Shown: in pieces, positions 9,017 to 17,587 of the stretch
Numbering within the stretch: the first letter of the stretch is position 1
Layout: each line of letters opens with the position of its first letter
Source of the DNA: Pontibacter beigongshangensis
Lineage (GTDB): Bacteria; Bacteroidota; Bacteroidia; Cytophagales; Hymenobacteraceae
Reading direction: 5' to 3'
Assembly: GCF_014332515.1 (NCBI RefSeq)
Contig: NZ_VFSD01000006.1
Span: 1-64,000 of the forward strand
DNA length: 64,000 nt
Translations under genes and position numbers: made by a program
Notes under the pieces: model-generated
Told to the model about the DNA's origin: nothing
The model's database searches: none
The model's input: the letters and a program-made list of their open reading frames with translations, nothing else

Positions 9017-11206
9017 ATGTCAACTAATGTAGCTGAAGCTTTAGAACAGGATCCGAGGAGTATTTCGCCACCGAAACAGAAAGACCCCGGCAAACCTGAC
9101 ACGTTTTTTTACGACAACAAAATTGTCCGGGACTTTGGGATAGCCACTGTTTTCTGGGGTATTGCCGGTATGCTGATAGGCGTTATCATAGCGTTTCAGC
9201 TGGCTAACCCCGATATGAACATGGGTACCCAGTATACTACCTTCGGGCGTGTAAGGCCACTGCACACCAACGCCGTTATTTTCGCCTTTGTGGGCAACGC
9301 CATCTTTATGGGCGTGTACTACTCGTTGCAGCGCCTTTGCAAAACCCGCATGTACAGCGACCTGCTCAGCAAGATCAACTTCTGGGGCTGGCAGCTGATT
9401 ATTGTGGCGGCCGTTATTACGCTTCCGTTGGGCATGACAACTTCTAAAGAGTATGCCGAGCTGGAGTGGCCTATAGATATTGCCATCACGCTGATCTGGG
9501 TGGTGTTTGGCTGGAACATGTTTGGCACCCTTGCCAAACGACGTGAGCGACACATGTATGTGGCCATCTGGTTCTACATCGCCACGTTCCTGACGGTGGC
9601 CGTGCTGCACATCGTAAACTCTTATGAAATTCCGGTAACGTTCTGGAAAAGCTACTCTGGCTACGCCGGGGTGCAGGATGCGCTGGTGCAGTGGTGGTAT
9701 GGCCACAACGCAGTGGCATTCTTCCTGACAACGCCGTTCCTGGGCCTGATGTACTACTTTCTGCCCAAAGCGGCTAACCGCCCGGTTTATTCGTACCGCC
9801 TTTCCATTATCCACTTCTGGTCGCTGATCTTTATCTACATCTGGGCCGGTCCGCACCACTTGCTGTACACTTCGCTGCCTGACTGGGCACAGTCGCTGGG
9901 GGTTGTATTCTCTATCATGCTGCTGGCTCCAAGCTGGGGCGGTATGATAAACGGTTTGCTGACCCTGCGCGGCGCCTGGGATAAGGTGCGTGTGGAACCG
10001 GTTCTGAAGTTTATGGTCGTAGCGATTACGGCCTACGGTATGGCCACATTCGAAGGCCCCATGCTTTCGCTCAAAAACGTAAACGCCATTGCCCACTTCA
10101 CCGACTGGATCGTAGCGCACGTGCACGTAGGCGCCCTTGGCTGGAACGGTTTCCTGACTTTTGCCATGCTTTACTGGCTATTCCCACGCCTCTACAATAC
10201 CAAGCTGTTCTCCAACAAACTGGCTAATACACACTTCTGGCTGGGGACGCTGGGTATTTTGTTCTATGCCATCCCGATGTACTGGGCCGGTTTCACGCAA
10301 GGCCTGATGTGGAAACAATTCACAGCAGAAGGCACTCTTCAGTATTCTAACTTCCTGGAAACAGTGCTGCAGATTGTGCCGATGTACTACCTGCGCGGCA
10401 TAGGTGGTATCCTGTACTTGAGCGGTGTGTTCCTGATGATGTATAACCTGTACAAAACGGCCAAGTCTGGTTCTTTAGTAGCCAACGAGCCGGCTGTTGC
10501 ACCAGCCAGAGTGAAGGAAGAAAGCCATAATGCCGGCCACTGGCACAGCTGGATCGAGAAGCGCCCTACGCAAATGGCTATCTGGGCAACGGTGGCTATC
10601 CTGATTGGCGGTCTGGTAGAGTTTATTCCGGCTTTCGTCATCAAATCGAATGTGCCGACCATTGCCAGTGTAAAACCTTATACTTCGCTGGAGTTGCAGG
10701 GGCGCGACCTGTACATTAAAGAAGGTTGTGTGAACTGCCATACCCAGATGGTAAGACCGTTCCGCTCCGAAACAGAGCGCTATGGCGAGTACTCCAAGGC
10801 AGGTGAGTTTGTGTACGACCACAACTTCCTGTGGGGCTCCAAGCGTACCGGTCCGGACCTGCACCGTGTGGGTGGCAAGTACCCGCATTCCTGGCACTAC
10901 CACCACATGCTCGACCCAACCTCTATGTCGCCGGGCTCTATTATGCCTGCTTACCCGTGGTTGTTTGAGCAGGACGTGGATCTGAGCACCACCCAGGATA
11001 AACTGAGAGTACTCAAAAAGCTGGGTGTGCCATACGAAGACGAGTACATCGCCAACGCTAACGAGGAGCTGATGAAGCAGGCTGAACAGGTAACAGCAGA
11101 CCTTGCGAAAGAAGGACTGGAAGTGAGGCCAGAAACCGAAATCGTAGCCCTGATCGCCTACCTGCAACGCCTGGGCACCGACATTAAAGTGAAATCAGAA
11201 GAATAG
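9017..11206 (+). CDS. ccoNO: cbb3 cytochrome c oxidase, fused subunits I and II
   Basis: High-affinity terminal oxidase reducing O2 at low oxygen and pumping protons. The 729-residue protein joins the 12-helix CcoN (heme b and heme b3-CuB; visible motifs include RPLHTNAVIF, IHFWSLIFIYIWAGPHHLLY and DWIVAHVHVGALGWNG) to the membrane-anchored monoheme cytochrome c CcoO, whose heme site is Cys571-X2-Cys574-His575 (GCVNCHTQM) with the conserved MVRPFRSE and GSKRTGPDLHRVGG. Elsewhere these are two genes; the fusion is common in Bacteroidetes. The 5' flank has a regulatory box. Confidence 0.96.
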   Translation: MSTNVAEALEQDPRSISPPKQKDPGKPDTFFYDNKIVRDFGIATVFWGIAGMLIGVIIAFQLANPDMNMGTQYTTFGRVRPLHTNAVIFAFVGNAIFMGVYYSLQRLCKTRMYSDLLSKINFWGWQLIIVAAVITLPLGMTTSKEYAELEWPIDIAITLIWVVFGWNMFGTLAKRRERHMYVAIWFYIATFLTVAVLHIVNSYEIPVTFWKSYSGYAGVQDALVQWWYGHNAVAFFLTTPFLGLMYYFLPKAANRPVYSYRLSIIHFWSLIFIYIWAGPHHLLYTSLPDWAQSLGVVFSIMLLAPSWGGMINGLLTLRGAWDKVRVEPVLKFMVVAITAYGMATFEGPMLSLKNVNAIAHFTDWIVAHVHVGALGWNGFLTFAMLYWLFPRLYNTKLFSNKLANTHFWLGTLGILFYAIPMYWAGFTQGLMWKQFTAEGTLQYSNFLETVLQIVPMYYLRGIGGILYLSGVFLMMYNLYKTAKSGSLVANEPAVAPARVKEESHNAGHWHSWIEKRPTQMAIWATVAILIGGLVEFIPAFVIKSNVPTIASVKPYTSLELQGRDLYIKEGCVNCHTQMVRPFRSETERYGEYSKAGEFVYDHNFLWGSKRTGPDLHRVGGKYPHSWHYHHMLDPTSMSPGSIMPAYPWLFEQDVDLSTTQDKLRVLKKLGVPYEDEYIANANEELMKQAEQVTADLAKEGLEVRPETEIVALIAYLQRLGTDIKVKSEE

Positions 11207-11358
11207 AAGCTAGATACTAGATTGTAGATGTTAGATTATCTGAGAGTATGGGATTTGAAGCTTGTTGAGAGTATCAACCCAAACTTAGTGCCTCCTATTT
11301 TCAGAAAGAAACATCTACAATCTAACATCTAGAATCTAACATCTAAAATCTAAAGAAA
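11207..11358 (+). repeat. inverted repeat in ccoNO-ccoQ spacer
   Basis: A perfect 15-bp inverted repeat (TAGATTGTAGATGTT at 11218-11232, AACATCTACAATCTA at 11310-11324) with a 78-bp loop, next to tandem ATCTAACATCT-like units. It could fold in the mRNA between ccoNO and ccoQ and adjust subunit ratios, or be ordinary low-complexity spacer. Confidence 0.5.
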
Positions 11359-11556
11359 ATGTACAAGAACGTTTTGCAAGCCATTGATGGCATCGAAATA
11401 TATCCACTAATCTCGTTCACGATCTTCTTTGTGTTCTTCCTGGGCCTGCTACTTTATGTAACCCTGATGGACAAAGGATATGTGCAGGAAATGAGCAGCT
11501 TTGCCTGCGCACCCGATGAGGACACAGACGCAACCCTAGGAGTCTCAAAACCATGA
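11359..11556 (+). CDS. ccoQ: cbb3 oxidase small subunit CcoQ
   Basis: A 65-residue protein with a single membrane helix (ISFTIFFVFFLGLLLYVTLM) and a short charged tail, in the position of ccoQ/fixQ between ccoNO and ccoP. Such subunits stabilise the oxidase. Its last four bases overlap the ccoP start (ATGA), indicating translational coupling. Confidence 0.85.
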   Translation: MYKNVLQAIDGIEIYPLISFTIFFVFFLGLLLYVTLMDKGYVQEMSSFACAPDEDTDATLGVSKP

Positions 11557-12758
11557 ATACAGTAGCTAAACTATTAAAGAACAGCAGCCTGGCTTTGGTG
11601 GCAGGGCTGCTCCTGCTGGCAGGAACTTCTGCGGAGGCACAGGACGCCATAGAAGGCAAAAAGATTTTCGAAGCCAACTGCGCGGTATGCCACAGCATGG
11701 AGGCCGATGTGGTAGGCCCGGCGCTGAAGGATGTGCACAAGCGACGGGGAGAGGATTGGCTGGTAAAGTTCATCAGCAACTCGCAGGAACTGGTGCAGGC
11801 CGGTGACCCGGATGCCGTAGCGGTATTTGAGAAATTTAACAAAATGCCGATGCCGGCTTTTGAAGGCTCGCTTTCGGATGCTGACATCACCAATATTATT
11901 GCCTACATAACCGAAGCAAGCGAGGCTCCGGCCGCCGTAACGGCAGATGCGCCGGCAGCACCTGCAGCTTCAGCTTCTCAGCCTGCTGCCGCTGAAAGCA
12001 GCGTTGCGTTCATGGACCTGCCTCCTGTGGTGTTTTTTGTCATCGGGCTGATCGGGATAATCCTGATATTGGTGGTGGCGCTTATTTATATGCTGGCACG
12101 CCTGCTTGTGCCCATGATGGGCGACAGCCTACATGATGAGGACTTCCGTGAGTCGTGGGCCGGACGCCTTATTTTCCTGTTCCGGGGCGACATGGCGCTG
12201 ATGACCGGTAAGGCTAAAGATGTCATTCACGGGCATCACGATTTTGATGGTATTCAGGAATACGACAACGACCTGCCACCCTGGTGGAAAACCATGTTCT
12301 ATGCCTCCATCGTGTTTGCGGTGGTGTATATGCTGCACTACCACGTATTTAAGACTGGTGCCCTACAGGCCCAGGAGTACGAGATGGAAGTGGAGCAGGC
12401 CGCTCTTTTTGCCGCGCTGCATGCCGATGATCCGAATGCCGTAACAAACTACGAGGCGTTGACCGACCAGGCAGCCCTGGAGGCTGGTAAAACCATCTAC
12501 GCGCAGAACTGCGCCGCCTGCCACGGACCCGAAGGGCAGGGCACGGTTGGGCCAAACCTTGCCGATGAGTACTGGCTACACGGAGGCGATGTAAATGATA
12601 TCTTTAAAACCGTGAAATACGGGGTGCCAAGCAAAGGAATGGTGCCATGGCAAGGTAAACTCACCAAAGATCAGATGCTGGAAGTTAGCAGCTATATACT
12701 TTCGTTGCAAGGATCTAACCCGCCAAACCCGAAAGAGCCGCAAGGGGAGAAAATGTAA
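11553..12758 (+). CDS. ccoP: cbb3 oxidase cytochrome c subunit CcoP, rearranged
   Basis: Electron-entry subunit of cbb3 oxidase. Order in the 401 residues: signal peptide ending near Ala29, a class I cytochrome c domain with Cys43-X2-Cys46-His47, an Ala/Pro-rich linker (about 133-150), a membrane helix (about 157-180), the CcoP-specific segment FDGIQEYDNDLPPWW with a second helix, then one cytochrome c domain with Cys320-X2-Cys323-His324. Classical CcoP has two hemes after the helix; here one heme domain sits before the membrane segment and one after, so a cytochrome c seems fused to a monoheme CcoP. Confidence 0.92.
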   Translation: MNTVAKLLKNSSLALVAGLLLLAGTSAEAQDAIEGKKIFEANCAVCHSMEADVVGPALKDVHKRRGEDWLVKFISNSQELVQAGDPDAVAVFEKFNKMPMPAFEGSLSDADITNIIAYITEASEAPAAVTADAPAAPAASASQPAAAESSVAFMDLPPVVFFVIGLIGIILILVVALIYMLARLLVPMMGDSLHDEDFRESWAGRLIFLFRGDMALMTGKAKDVIHGHHDFDGIQEYDNDLPPWWKTMFYASIVFAVVYMLHYHVFKTGALQAQEYEMEVEQAALFAALHADDPNAVTNYEALTDQAALEAGKTIYAQNCAACHGPEGQGTVGPNLADEYWLHGGDVNDIFKTVKYGVPSKGMVPWQGKLTKDQMLEVSSYILSLQGSNPPNPKEPQGEKM

Positions 12759-12805
12759 TTGAGTAGTTTTAATTAGAAATTCAGGATTAGGAACAGTTTA
12801 ATAGG

Positions 12806-12848
12806 TGATTTTGATCATTCTTCTCAAGCACCGCACCTTCTAATTTTG
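12806..12848 (+). promoter_or_regulatory. ccoG promoter with FNR-type box
   Basis: Box TGATTTTGATCA at 12806-12817 and a perfect -7 element TAATTTTG at 12841-12848, whose first base is 29.5 bp from the box centre (class II spacing). A 13-bp perfect inverted repeat (AATTAGAAATTCA, 12771-12783; TGAATTTCTAATT, 12847-12859) brackets the promoter, its right arm overlapping the -7 element. Confidence 0.75.
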
Positions 12849-12905
12849 AATTTCTAATTATTCATAGAACCGGCAGGACTAATATCCGCACAAATTAAAA
12901 CTGCC

Positions 12906-14312
12906 ATGGCAAGTAAAATTAACACAGCACCTGATGAATTCAGGGATCATATCTCTACGGTAGATGCCGACGGGAAACGGGTATGGGTATACCCCAAAAA
13001 GCCGAAAGGCAAATTATACGATTATCGCAAATGGGTGAGCTATGCCTTGCTGGCATTTCTGTTTGCAGGGCCATTTATTAAAATAAACGGGCTTCCGCTG
13101 CTGATGCTGAATGTGGTGGAGCGCAAGTTCGTGATTTTTGGCGTACTTTTCTGGCCCCAGGATTTCTTTATACTGGTGCTTGCTTTTCTGGCCCTCACGG
13201 TGTTTATAATTTTGTTCACTGTCGTGTACGGTCGCATTTTCTGTGGCTGGGTCTGCCCCCAGACTATTTTTCTGGAGATGGTGTTCCGCCGGATCGAGTA
13301 TGCCATAGAGGGAGATTACACCAAGCAAAAGGCCCTGGACAAAATGCCCTGGAATGGGGAAAAGCTATGGAAAAAAAGTGCTAAGACAGCTGTTTTTCTG
13401 CTAATCTCCTTTATCATTGCCAACACTTTTTTAGGCTATATCATCGGAATAGAGGAGTTGCAGAAGATCGTGATGGAAGGCCCGGTTAACCACGCAGTAG
13501 GTTTTAGTTCTCTGGTGGTTTTTACAGGCGTTTTCTATTGGGTGTTCGCTTATTTCCGGGAACAGGTTTGTACCATCGTTTGCCCCTATGGCAGGCTGCA
13601 GGGTGTTATGCTCGACAAAAAAAGCCTGGTGGTGGCCTACGATTATGGCCGCGGCGAACCACGCGGCAAGCTGCGCAAAGGACAGGAACGCACCGATGGC
13701 GACTGTATCGACTGCAACCAATGCGTGCAGGTGTGCCCAACGGGTATCGACATCCGCAACGGAGCGCAGCAGCTGGAGTGCATTAACTGCACGGCCTGCA
13801 TAGATGCCTGCAACGACATCATGCGCTTGATCGACAAGCCGGAGGGCCTGATCCGGTACGACTCCGAAGAAGCGATTGCTGAAGGGAAGACCTGGACCCT
13901 GTTCACGCCTCGTGTACTGGGCTACTCGGCCATTCTGGTGTTGCTGCTATCTGCCCTTTCCGCACTGCTTATTGTCCGCGACGATGCCGAGGCAACCATA
14001 CTTCGCACGCCGGGGCAGCTGTACCAGAAAACGGAGCAGGGCACGGTTAAGAATCTTTACAATATCTCTGTCATTAATAAGACAAACCTCGAAATGCCGC
14101 TTACGCTCAGGTTGCTTACCGGCGAGGGCAGTATTCAGGTGATTGGCAGCGAGCTGGTGTTGCCGGCGCAAGGCATGGCAGAAGGAGTATTCTTTGCTGA
14201 AATACCAAAAGATCAGCTGCAGGGCATGAACTCCAAGATAGAAATAGGCGTGTACCATGGCGATGAACTGATCACGACGCAGGATACGAAGTTCCTGGCA
14301 CCGGCCAAGTGA
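12906..14312 (+). CDS. ccoG: cbb3 oxidase accessory ferredoxin-like protein
   Basis: Membrane Fe-S protein thought to act as a cupric reductase during cbb3 assembly. The 468 residues contain several membrane helices, a periplasmic/membrane Cys motif (FCGWVCPQT and a later IVCPYGRLQG), two ferredoxin-type clusters (CIDCNQCVQVCP and CINCTACIDACN, about residues 264-300), a further helix near residue 340 and a C-terminal Ig-like domain. This is the CcoG/RdxA/FixG layout. It has its own class II regulatory promoter and is followed by ccoH. Confidence 0.94.
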   Translation: MASKINTAPDEFRDHISTVDADGKRVWVYPKKPKGKLYDYRKWVSYALLAFLFAGPFIKINGLPLLMLNVVERKFVIFGVLFWPQDFFILVLAFLALTVFIILFTVVYGRIFCGWVCPQTIFLEMVFRRIEYAIEGDYTKQKALDKMPWNGEKLWKKSAKTAVFLLISFIIANTFLGYIIGIEELQKIVMEGPVNHAVGFSSLVVFTGVFYWVFAYFREQVCTIVCPYGRLQGVMLDKKSLVVAYDYGRGEPRGKLRKGQERTDGDCIDCNQCVQVCPTGIDIRNGAQQLECINCTACIDACNDIMRLIDKPEGLIRYDSEEAIAEGKTWTLFTPRVLGYSAILVLLLSALSALLIVRDDAEATILRTPGQLYQKTEQGTVKNLYNISVINKTNLEMPLTLRLLTGEGSIQVIGSELVLPAQGMAEGVFFAEIPKDQLQGMNSKIEIGVYHGDELITTQDTKFLAPAK

Positions 14313-14432
14313 TTTGGGAATGAGTGAATTTTGAATGAGTGAATGGGTGAATGTATACGTGGAAGGCATAGTGAAAATCCGGTTTAAGGCCACTATCGCT
14401 TATTTCAGGCAAGTTTTTTAGATAAGAAAAGC

Positions 14433-14909
14433 ATGACGACTTCAGATAATCAACCTAAAAATAAATTTACGCTCTGGCCTTATGCCATTGTGGTGTGTAT
14501 GGTGCTTTTCATGGGCTACATTGCCTCTTTTGTGTACAAGGCCATGAACCTGGATGTAGACCTGGTGAGCAAAAACTACTATGAGCAGGAAATCGCCTAT
14601 CAGGAGCACATCGATAAAGTTGGCAGGACAGCCATCATAGGCGATGTAGCTATCACCTACAACGAGCAGGACCACGCGTTGCTGTTGCAATTGCCGGAGA
14701 CGCTGAGAGGGAAGCAGGTGAGAGGCAGAGTAACGCTTTTCAGGCCTTCTAACGACCAGTTGGACCAAGAGCTGCCTTTGCAGCCGGGAAGAGACATGAG
14801 CCAATTAATTGAAACGCAGGATATGGAGCGCGGGCTCTGGAAAGTGCGGGTAAACTTCAGCGAAGGTGAGCATACTTATTATACAGAAAAAACCATCCAA
14901 CTAAAATAG
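14433..14909 (+). CDS. ccoH: cbb3 assembly protein FixH/CcoH
   Basis: A 158-residue protein with one N-terminal membrane helix (about residues 16-36) and a periplasmic domain. The segment LVSKNYYEQEIAYQEHID right after the helix is the FixH hallmark. CcoH is needed for cbb3 complex assembly. It lies 120 bp after ccoG and two bases before the next gene. Confidence 0.9.
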   Translation: MTTSDNQPKNKFTLWPYAIVVCMVLFMGYIASFVYKAMNLDVDLVSKNYYEQEIAYQEHIDKVGRTAIIGDVAITYNEQDHALLLQLPETLRGKQVRGRVTLFRPSNDQLDQELPLQPGRDMSQLIETQDMERGLWKVRVNFSEGEHTYYTEKTIQLK

Positions 14910-14911
14910 CC

Positions 14912-15649
14912 ATGATCTGGGCCGGATTTTTATTTGGATTATTAGGCAGTTTCCATTGTGTCGGGATGTGCGGCCCTATAGCAATGGCTCTACCATTTGT
15001 CGGGAGTTCCGGCTGGCGTTACTACGCAGGCCGGCTCCTGTACAATGGTGGAAGAATTATTACTTACGCGCTATTAGGCGCTTTGGCCGGTGCCTTCGGG
15101 CAGTCGCTGCAGCTGGCAGGATTACAGCAAACTGTTTCTATCGCATCGGGCGTTCTGATTCTGTTGCTGCTGGTGTTGCCAAACGCCCTTAAAAGCAAAA
15201 CAGCCAGCGCCATCGGTACAGACAAATTGATGAACTGGGTGCGGCACAGGCTGGGATATTATTTTAAGAGGAACTCGCTGGGCTCTCTGTTTATGGTAGG
15301 TTCGCTGAACGGGCTGCTGCCTTGCGGGTTCGTATACATTGCGCTGGCCGGGGCCATCAGTGCGCCGGGTGTAGGCGGTGCCATGCTCTATATGACGCTG
15401 TTTGGGCTGGGTACTTTTCCGCTCATGTTCCTGGTGTCGTTGTCAGGTAAGCTGATCAGCCTGAAGGTCCGGGCTGGCTTTAACAAAACAGTTCCTTATG
15501 TTGGGGCCTGCCTGGCGGTGCTGTTTATTATGCGGGGCTTAGGCCTGGGCATACCCTACTTAAGCCCTAAAGTGGTGGAAACTGAAGATCACAAGACTGA
15601 GATGAGCTGCTGCACAAAGCCGGTGGCCTCACAACATCAGGCACAATAA
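14912..15649 (+). CDS. TauE/SafE-family (DsbD-like) membrane protein of cbb3 cluster
   Basis: A 245-residue multi-helix membrane protein. The opening FLFGLLGSFHCVGMCGPIAM and the later NGLLPCGFVYIALAGA show the two-repeat cysteine/proline pattern of the TauE/SafE family branch regularly found beside ccoGH (sometimes named CcoH2 or urease-accessory-UreH-like). In that setting it is believed to help copper or thiol handling during oxidase assembly. The C-terminal tail carries a CC pair (MSCCTKP) that could bind metal. Starts two bases after the ccoH stop. Confidence 0.82.
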   Translation: MIWAGFLFGLLGSFHCVGMCGPIAMALPFVGSSGWRYYAGRLLYNGGRIITYALLGALAGAFGQSLQLAGLQQTVSIASGVLILLLLVLPNALKSKTASAIGTDKLMNWVRHRLGYYFKRNSLGSLFMVGSLNGLLPCGFVYIALAGAISAPGVGGAMLYMTLFGLGTFPLMFLVSLSGKLISLKVRAGFNKTVPYVGACLAVLFIMRGLGLGIPYLSPKVVETEDHKTEMSCCTKPVASQHQAQ

Positions 15650-15814
15650 AATAAAGCTCGATTTACATGCCAGGAGTTTTGCCAAATTCAAAACTAGAAA
15701 TACTAAAAGCTTGCTTTCAGCTTTCTCTGACAGCGGGGAGCACTTTGTTCAACTATTGAATGGCTCAGGCTGATAGAAATAACACTTTGCATATCTAACC
15801 TAAACCTTACAGCT

Positions 15815-16729
15815 ATGTGCAACTCAAAGAGAATAAAGCGTGTGCTGGTGCCGGTGCAGGACAATAAGGTTGGCGAAGACTTGCTGCGTTTTGCCGGGAG
15901 CCTGGGGGCGGCGCTGGGAGCAGAGCTGCTGTTGCTGCACACCAGCCAGCTGAAAGAACTCACCTTTACCCAGCAGAGCAGGGGCATACAGGCTTTGCGT
16001 GCCTTTGGGGAGCGGATTCTGTCGCAGCTCAGGCAGGTGGCTACACCGGTTTCTTTCGACTGTGTGGTGCGGCCCGGCAATCTAAGCGAGTGCGTTACTG
16101 CGGTGGTGCAGGATTACCAGATCGACCTGATCTTGATGGAAACATGCCCCCTGCACCAGGAGGAGGAGCAGGCAGACCCGAACCATGCGGCGGTCATTAT
16201 GGAAATGGTGTCCTGCCCCGTGCTGGTGGTGCCCTGCACAGCCAGGTTTCAGAAACTGGAAAACCTGGTGTTTGCCACCGATTTTACCGACCAGGAGGAC
16301 CGGGTGCTCAACCAGATTGTAGCTTTTGCAGCACAGGCAGGAGCAACCCTTACGCTGGTGCAGGTCTACGGAAAAGCAGAGCGCCAGCACTTGAGCAGCT
16401 ACAAAGCGGCCATGCAGGAAACAGAGAAACAGTTGCAGGGGCAGGAGGTGAATTTTTTACTGCTGGAAGAAGAGGACGTACTGGAAGGCATCAGCGATTT
16501 TGCTGAAATGGCCCAGGCCGACATGCTCATTCTGGCCACACAGGACAACTACCTGCTCAGTCGGCTATTCAGCAGCAACTACACCAAAACCATGGCCTAC
16601 CATACCCGTAACCCCATCCTGACTTTCAGGCAGCTCAAGAAAAAGCCTTGCTCCGGCTCCTGCATGAACTGCATGAAGAGCCAGGGTAGCCGGCCGGACA
16701 TGAACGAGGCGCTGACGTTTGTTATTTAG
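15815..16729 (+). CDS. universal stress protein, two-domain
   Basis: A 304-residue cytoplasmic protein with two UspA-like halves (about 5-145 and 150-280), the first opening with RVLVPVQDNKVGEDLLRFAG. Neither half shows a clean ATP-binding G-X2-G-X9-G(S/T) motif, so nucleotide binding is uncertain. The tail has three cysteines (CSGSCMNCMKS), unusual for the family and possibly redox- or metal-responsive. Two-domain Usp genes next to cbb3/denitrification genes are common in anaerobically regulated islands; a second one lies at 56955-57764. Confidence 0.85.
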   Translation: MCNSKRIKRVLVPVQDNKVGEDLLRFAGSLGAALGAELLLLHTSQLKELTFTQQSRGIQALRAFGERILSQLRQVATPVSFDCVVRPGNLSECVTAVVQDYQIDLILMETCPLHQEEEQADPNHAAVIMEMVSCPVLVVPCTARFQKLENLVFATDFTDQEDRVLNQIVAFAAQAGATLTLVQVYGKAERQHLSSYKAAMQETEKQLQGQEVNFLLLEEEDVLEGISDFAEMAQADMLILATQDNYLLSRLFSSNYTKTMAYHTRNPILTFRQLKKKPCSGSCMNCMKSQGSRPDMNEALTFVI

Positions 16730-16762
16730 GGAGTTGCAGGGCTTTCTTGTCTCTTCTTAAGA

Positions 16763-16821
16763 CAGCAGCAGCAGCAGCAGCAGCAGCAGGAAATAGGCCT
16801 CTGGAGGGGCAAAATCATTAG
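16763..16821 (+). repeat. composite repeat copy 5 with (CAG)9
   Basis: Nine perfect CAG units (16763-16789), eight bases, then CCTCTGGAGGGGC, AAAATCATTAGCATAATTTGG-like core. The longest triplet run of the family. Confidence 0.85.
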
Positions 16822-16864
16822 CATAATTTGGAGGGATGTCTGTGGTGGAGTACTCTCTGTATAG

Positions 16865-16909
16865 GCGCTGTTTCGGATCACCTGATCGGAAGCAGCGCTT
16901 TTGCTTTTA
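16865..16909 (+). terminator. rho-independent terminator after usp gene
   Basis: A 16-step stem with one mismatch and a two-base loop (GCGCTG outer arm at 16865, CAGCGC at 16893-16898), followed by TTTTGCTTTT. Probably ends the 15815 transcript, beyond the repeat copy. Confidence 0.65.
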
Positions 16910-16941
16910 AATTCAGGGGTAAATGCGCTGGAGTTTCGTAA

Positions 16942-17034
16942 ACCTCGCAGCGTGTGCAGCTCCTGCGAGTGTTTCTGTTGGGAGAGCTGTACTGGCTTCT
17001 CAGACGCTCGCAGGAGCTGCGCACGCTGCGAGGT
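16942..17034 (+). repeat. palindromic MITE-like element, copy 1
   Basis: Two 30-bp arms (16942-16971 and 17005-17034) match as inverted repeats at 28 of 30 positions around a 33-bp centre containing GGGAGAGCTGTACTGG. A second copy in inverted orientation is at 44843-44937, including the centre sequence. Confidence 0.8.
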
Positions 17035-17066
17035 CTTGGCTACTTTAGTTGAAATCAAATCTAACA

Positions 17067-17116
17067 TGGCGCGAGCGTCCTTGCTCGTGACGACTACTCC
17101 GCGGCCTCTGGCCGCT
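17067..17116 (+). repeat. REP-like double hairpin, copy 1
   Basis: GCGCGAGCGTCCTTGCTCGTGA can fold, and a second small hairpin GCGGCC-TCT-GGCCGC follows. A close relative is at 43854-43903. Confidence 0.55.
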
Positions 17117-17311
17117 TTGGTACTTCAGTAATGATAGAAGCCTCATAAAATAAAGCGCCGGTTAGAATGCTGGCACTATTTAAGCTGGCACAAATGTTCA
17201 ATTGGGGGAACAACAGAATCACTTTTATGTAAAGGTTCGGAAGCGATTTCCACTCCAGCGTAAAGTGCGGCCTTTGCTATTGCAGCATGCAGGTTTACCT
17301 GTCGGGTCTTT

Positions 17312-17370
17312 AGCAGCAGCAGCAGCAGCAGGAATACCCGCTGGAGGGGCTTTTTAATTAGAATAATTGG
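17312..17370 (+). repeat. composite repeat copy 6 with (AGC)6
   Basis: Six AGC units (17312-17329), then CCGCTGGAGGGGC and TTTTTAATTAGAATAATTGG. Third repeat type within this 858-bp gap between the convergent usp and norB genes; no gene is seen in the gap. Confidence 0.85.
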
Positions 17371-17516
17371 TCCGAAACCCGACGAGCCATCTAGTTTCGG
17401 GCACAATTCCTTTAATCAACCTTTGCCACATAATACTTCCTGCTGCACCTGCTACTTACTGCACTACCATCGTTAATGTTTATCTGGTACGCAGGCAAGT
17501 GCGGCCGGGTCAAAAG

Positions 17517-17551
17517 AAAAACCACTCCGGCAGTTTAGCCGGAGTGGTTTT
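17517..17551 (-). terminator. norB rho-independent terminator
   Basis: Perfect 14-bp stem (AAAACCACTCCGGC and its complement) with loop AGTTTA, ending 36 bp downstream of the norB stop; on the minus strand it finishes in a T run. Confidence 0.85.
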
Positions 17552-17587
17552 CAGGTAACATGTGTAGTAACTAACTATTGCCGGATA

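Noticed and set aside
16763-16789. (CAG)9 as part of a polyglutamine, polyserine or polyalanine coding region
   Set aside because: No ORF with a start, domain or neighbour support covers it; similar tracts elsewhere are tied to the composite core in intergenic DNA.
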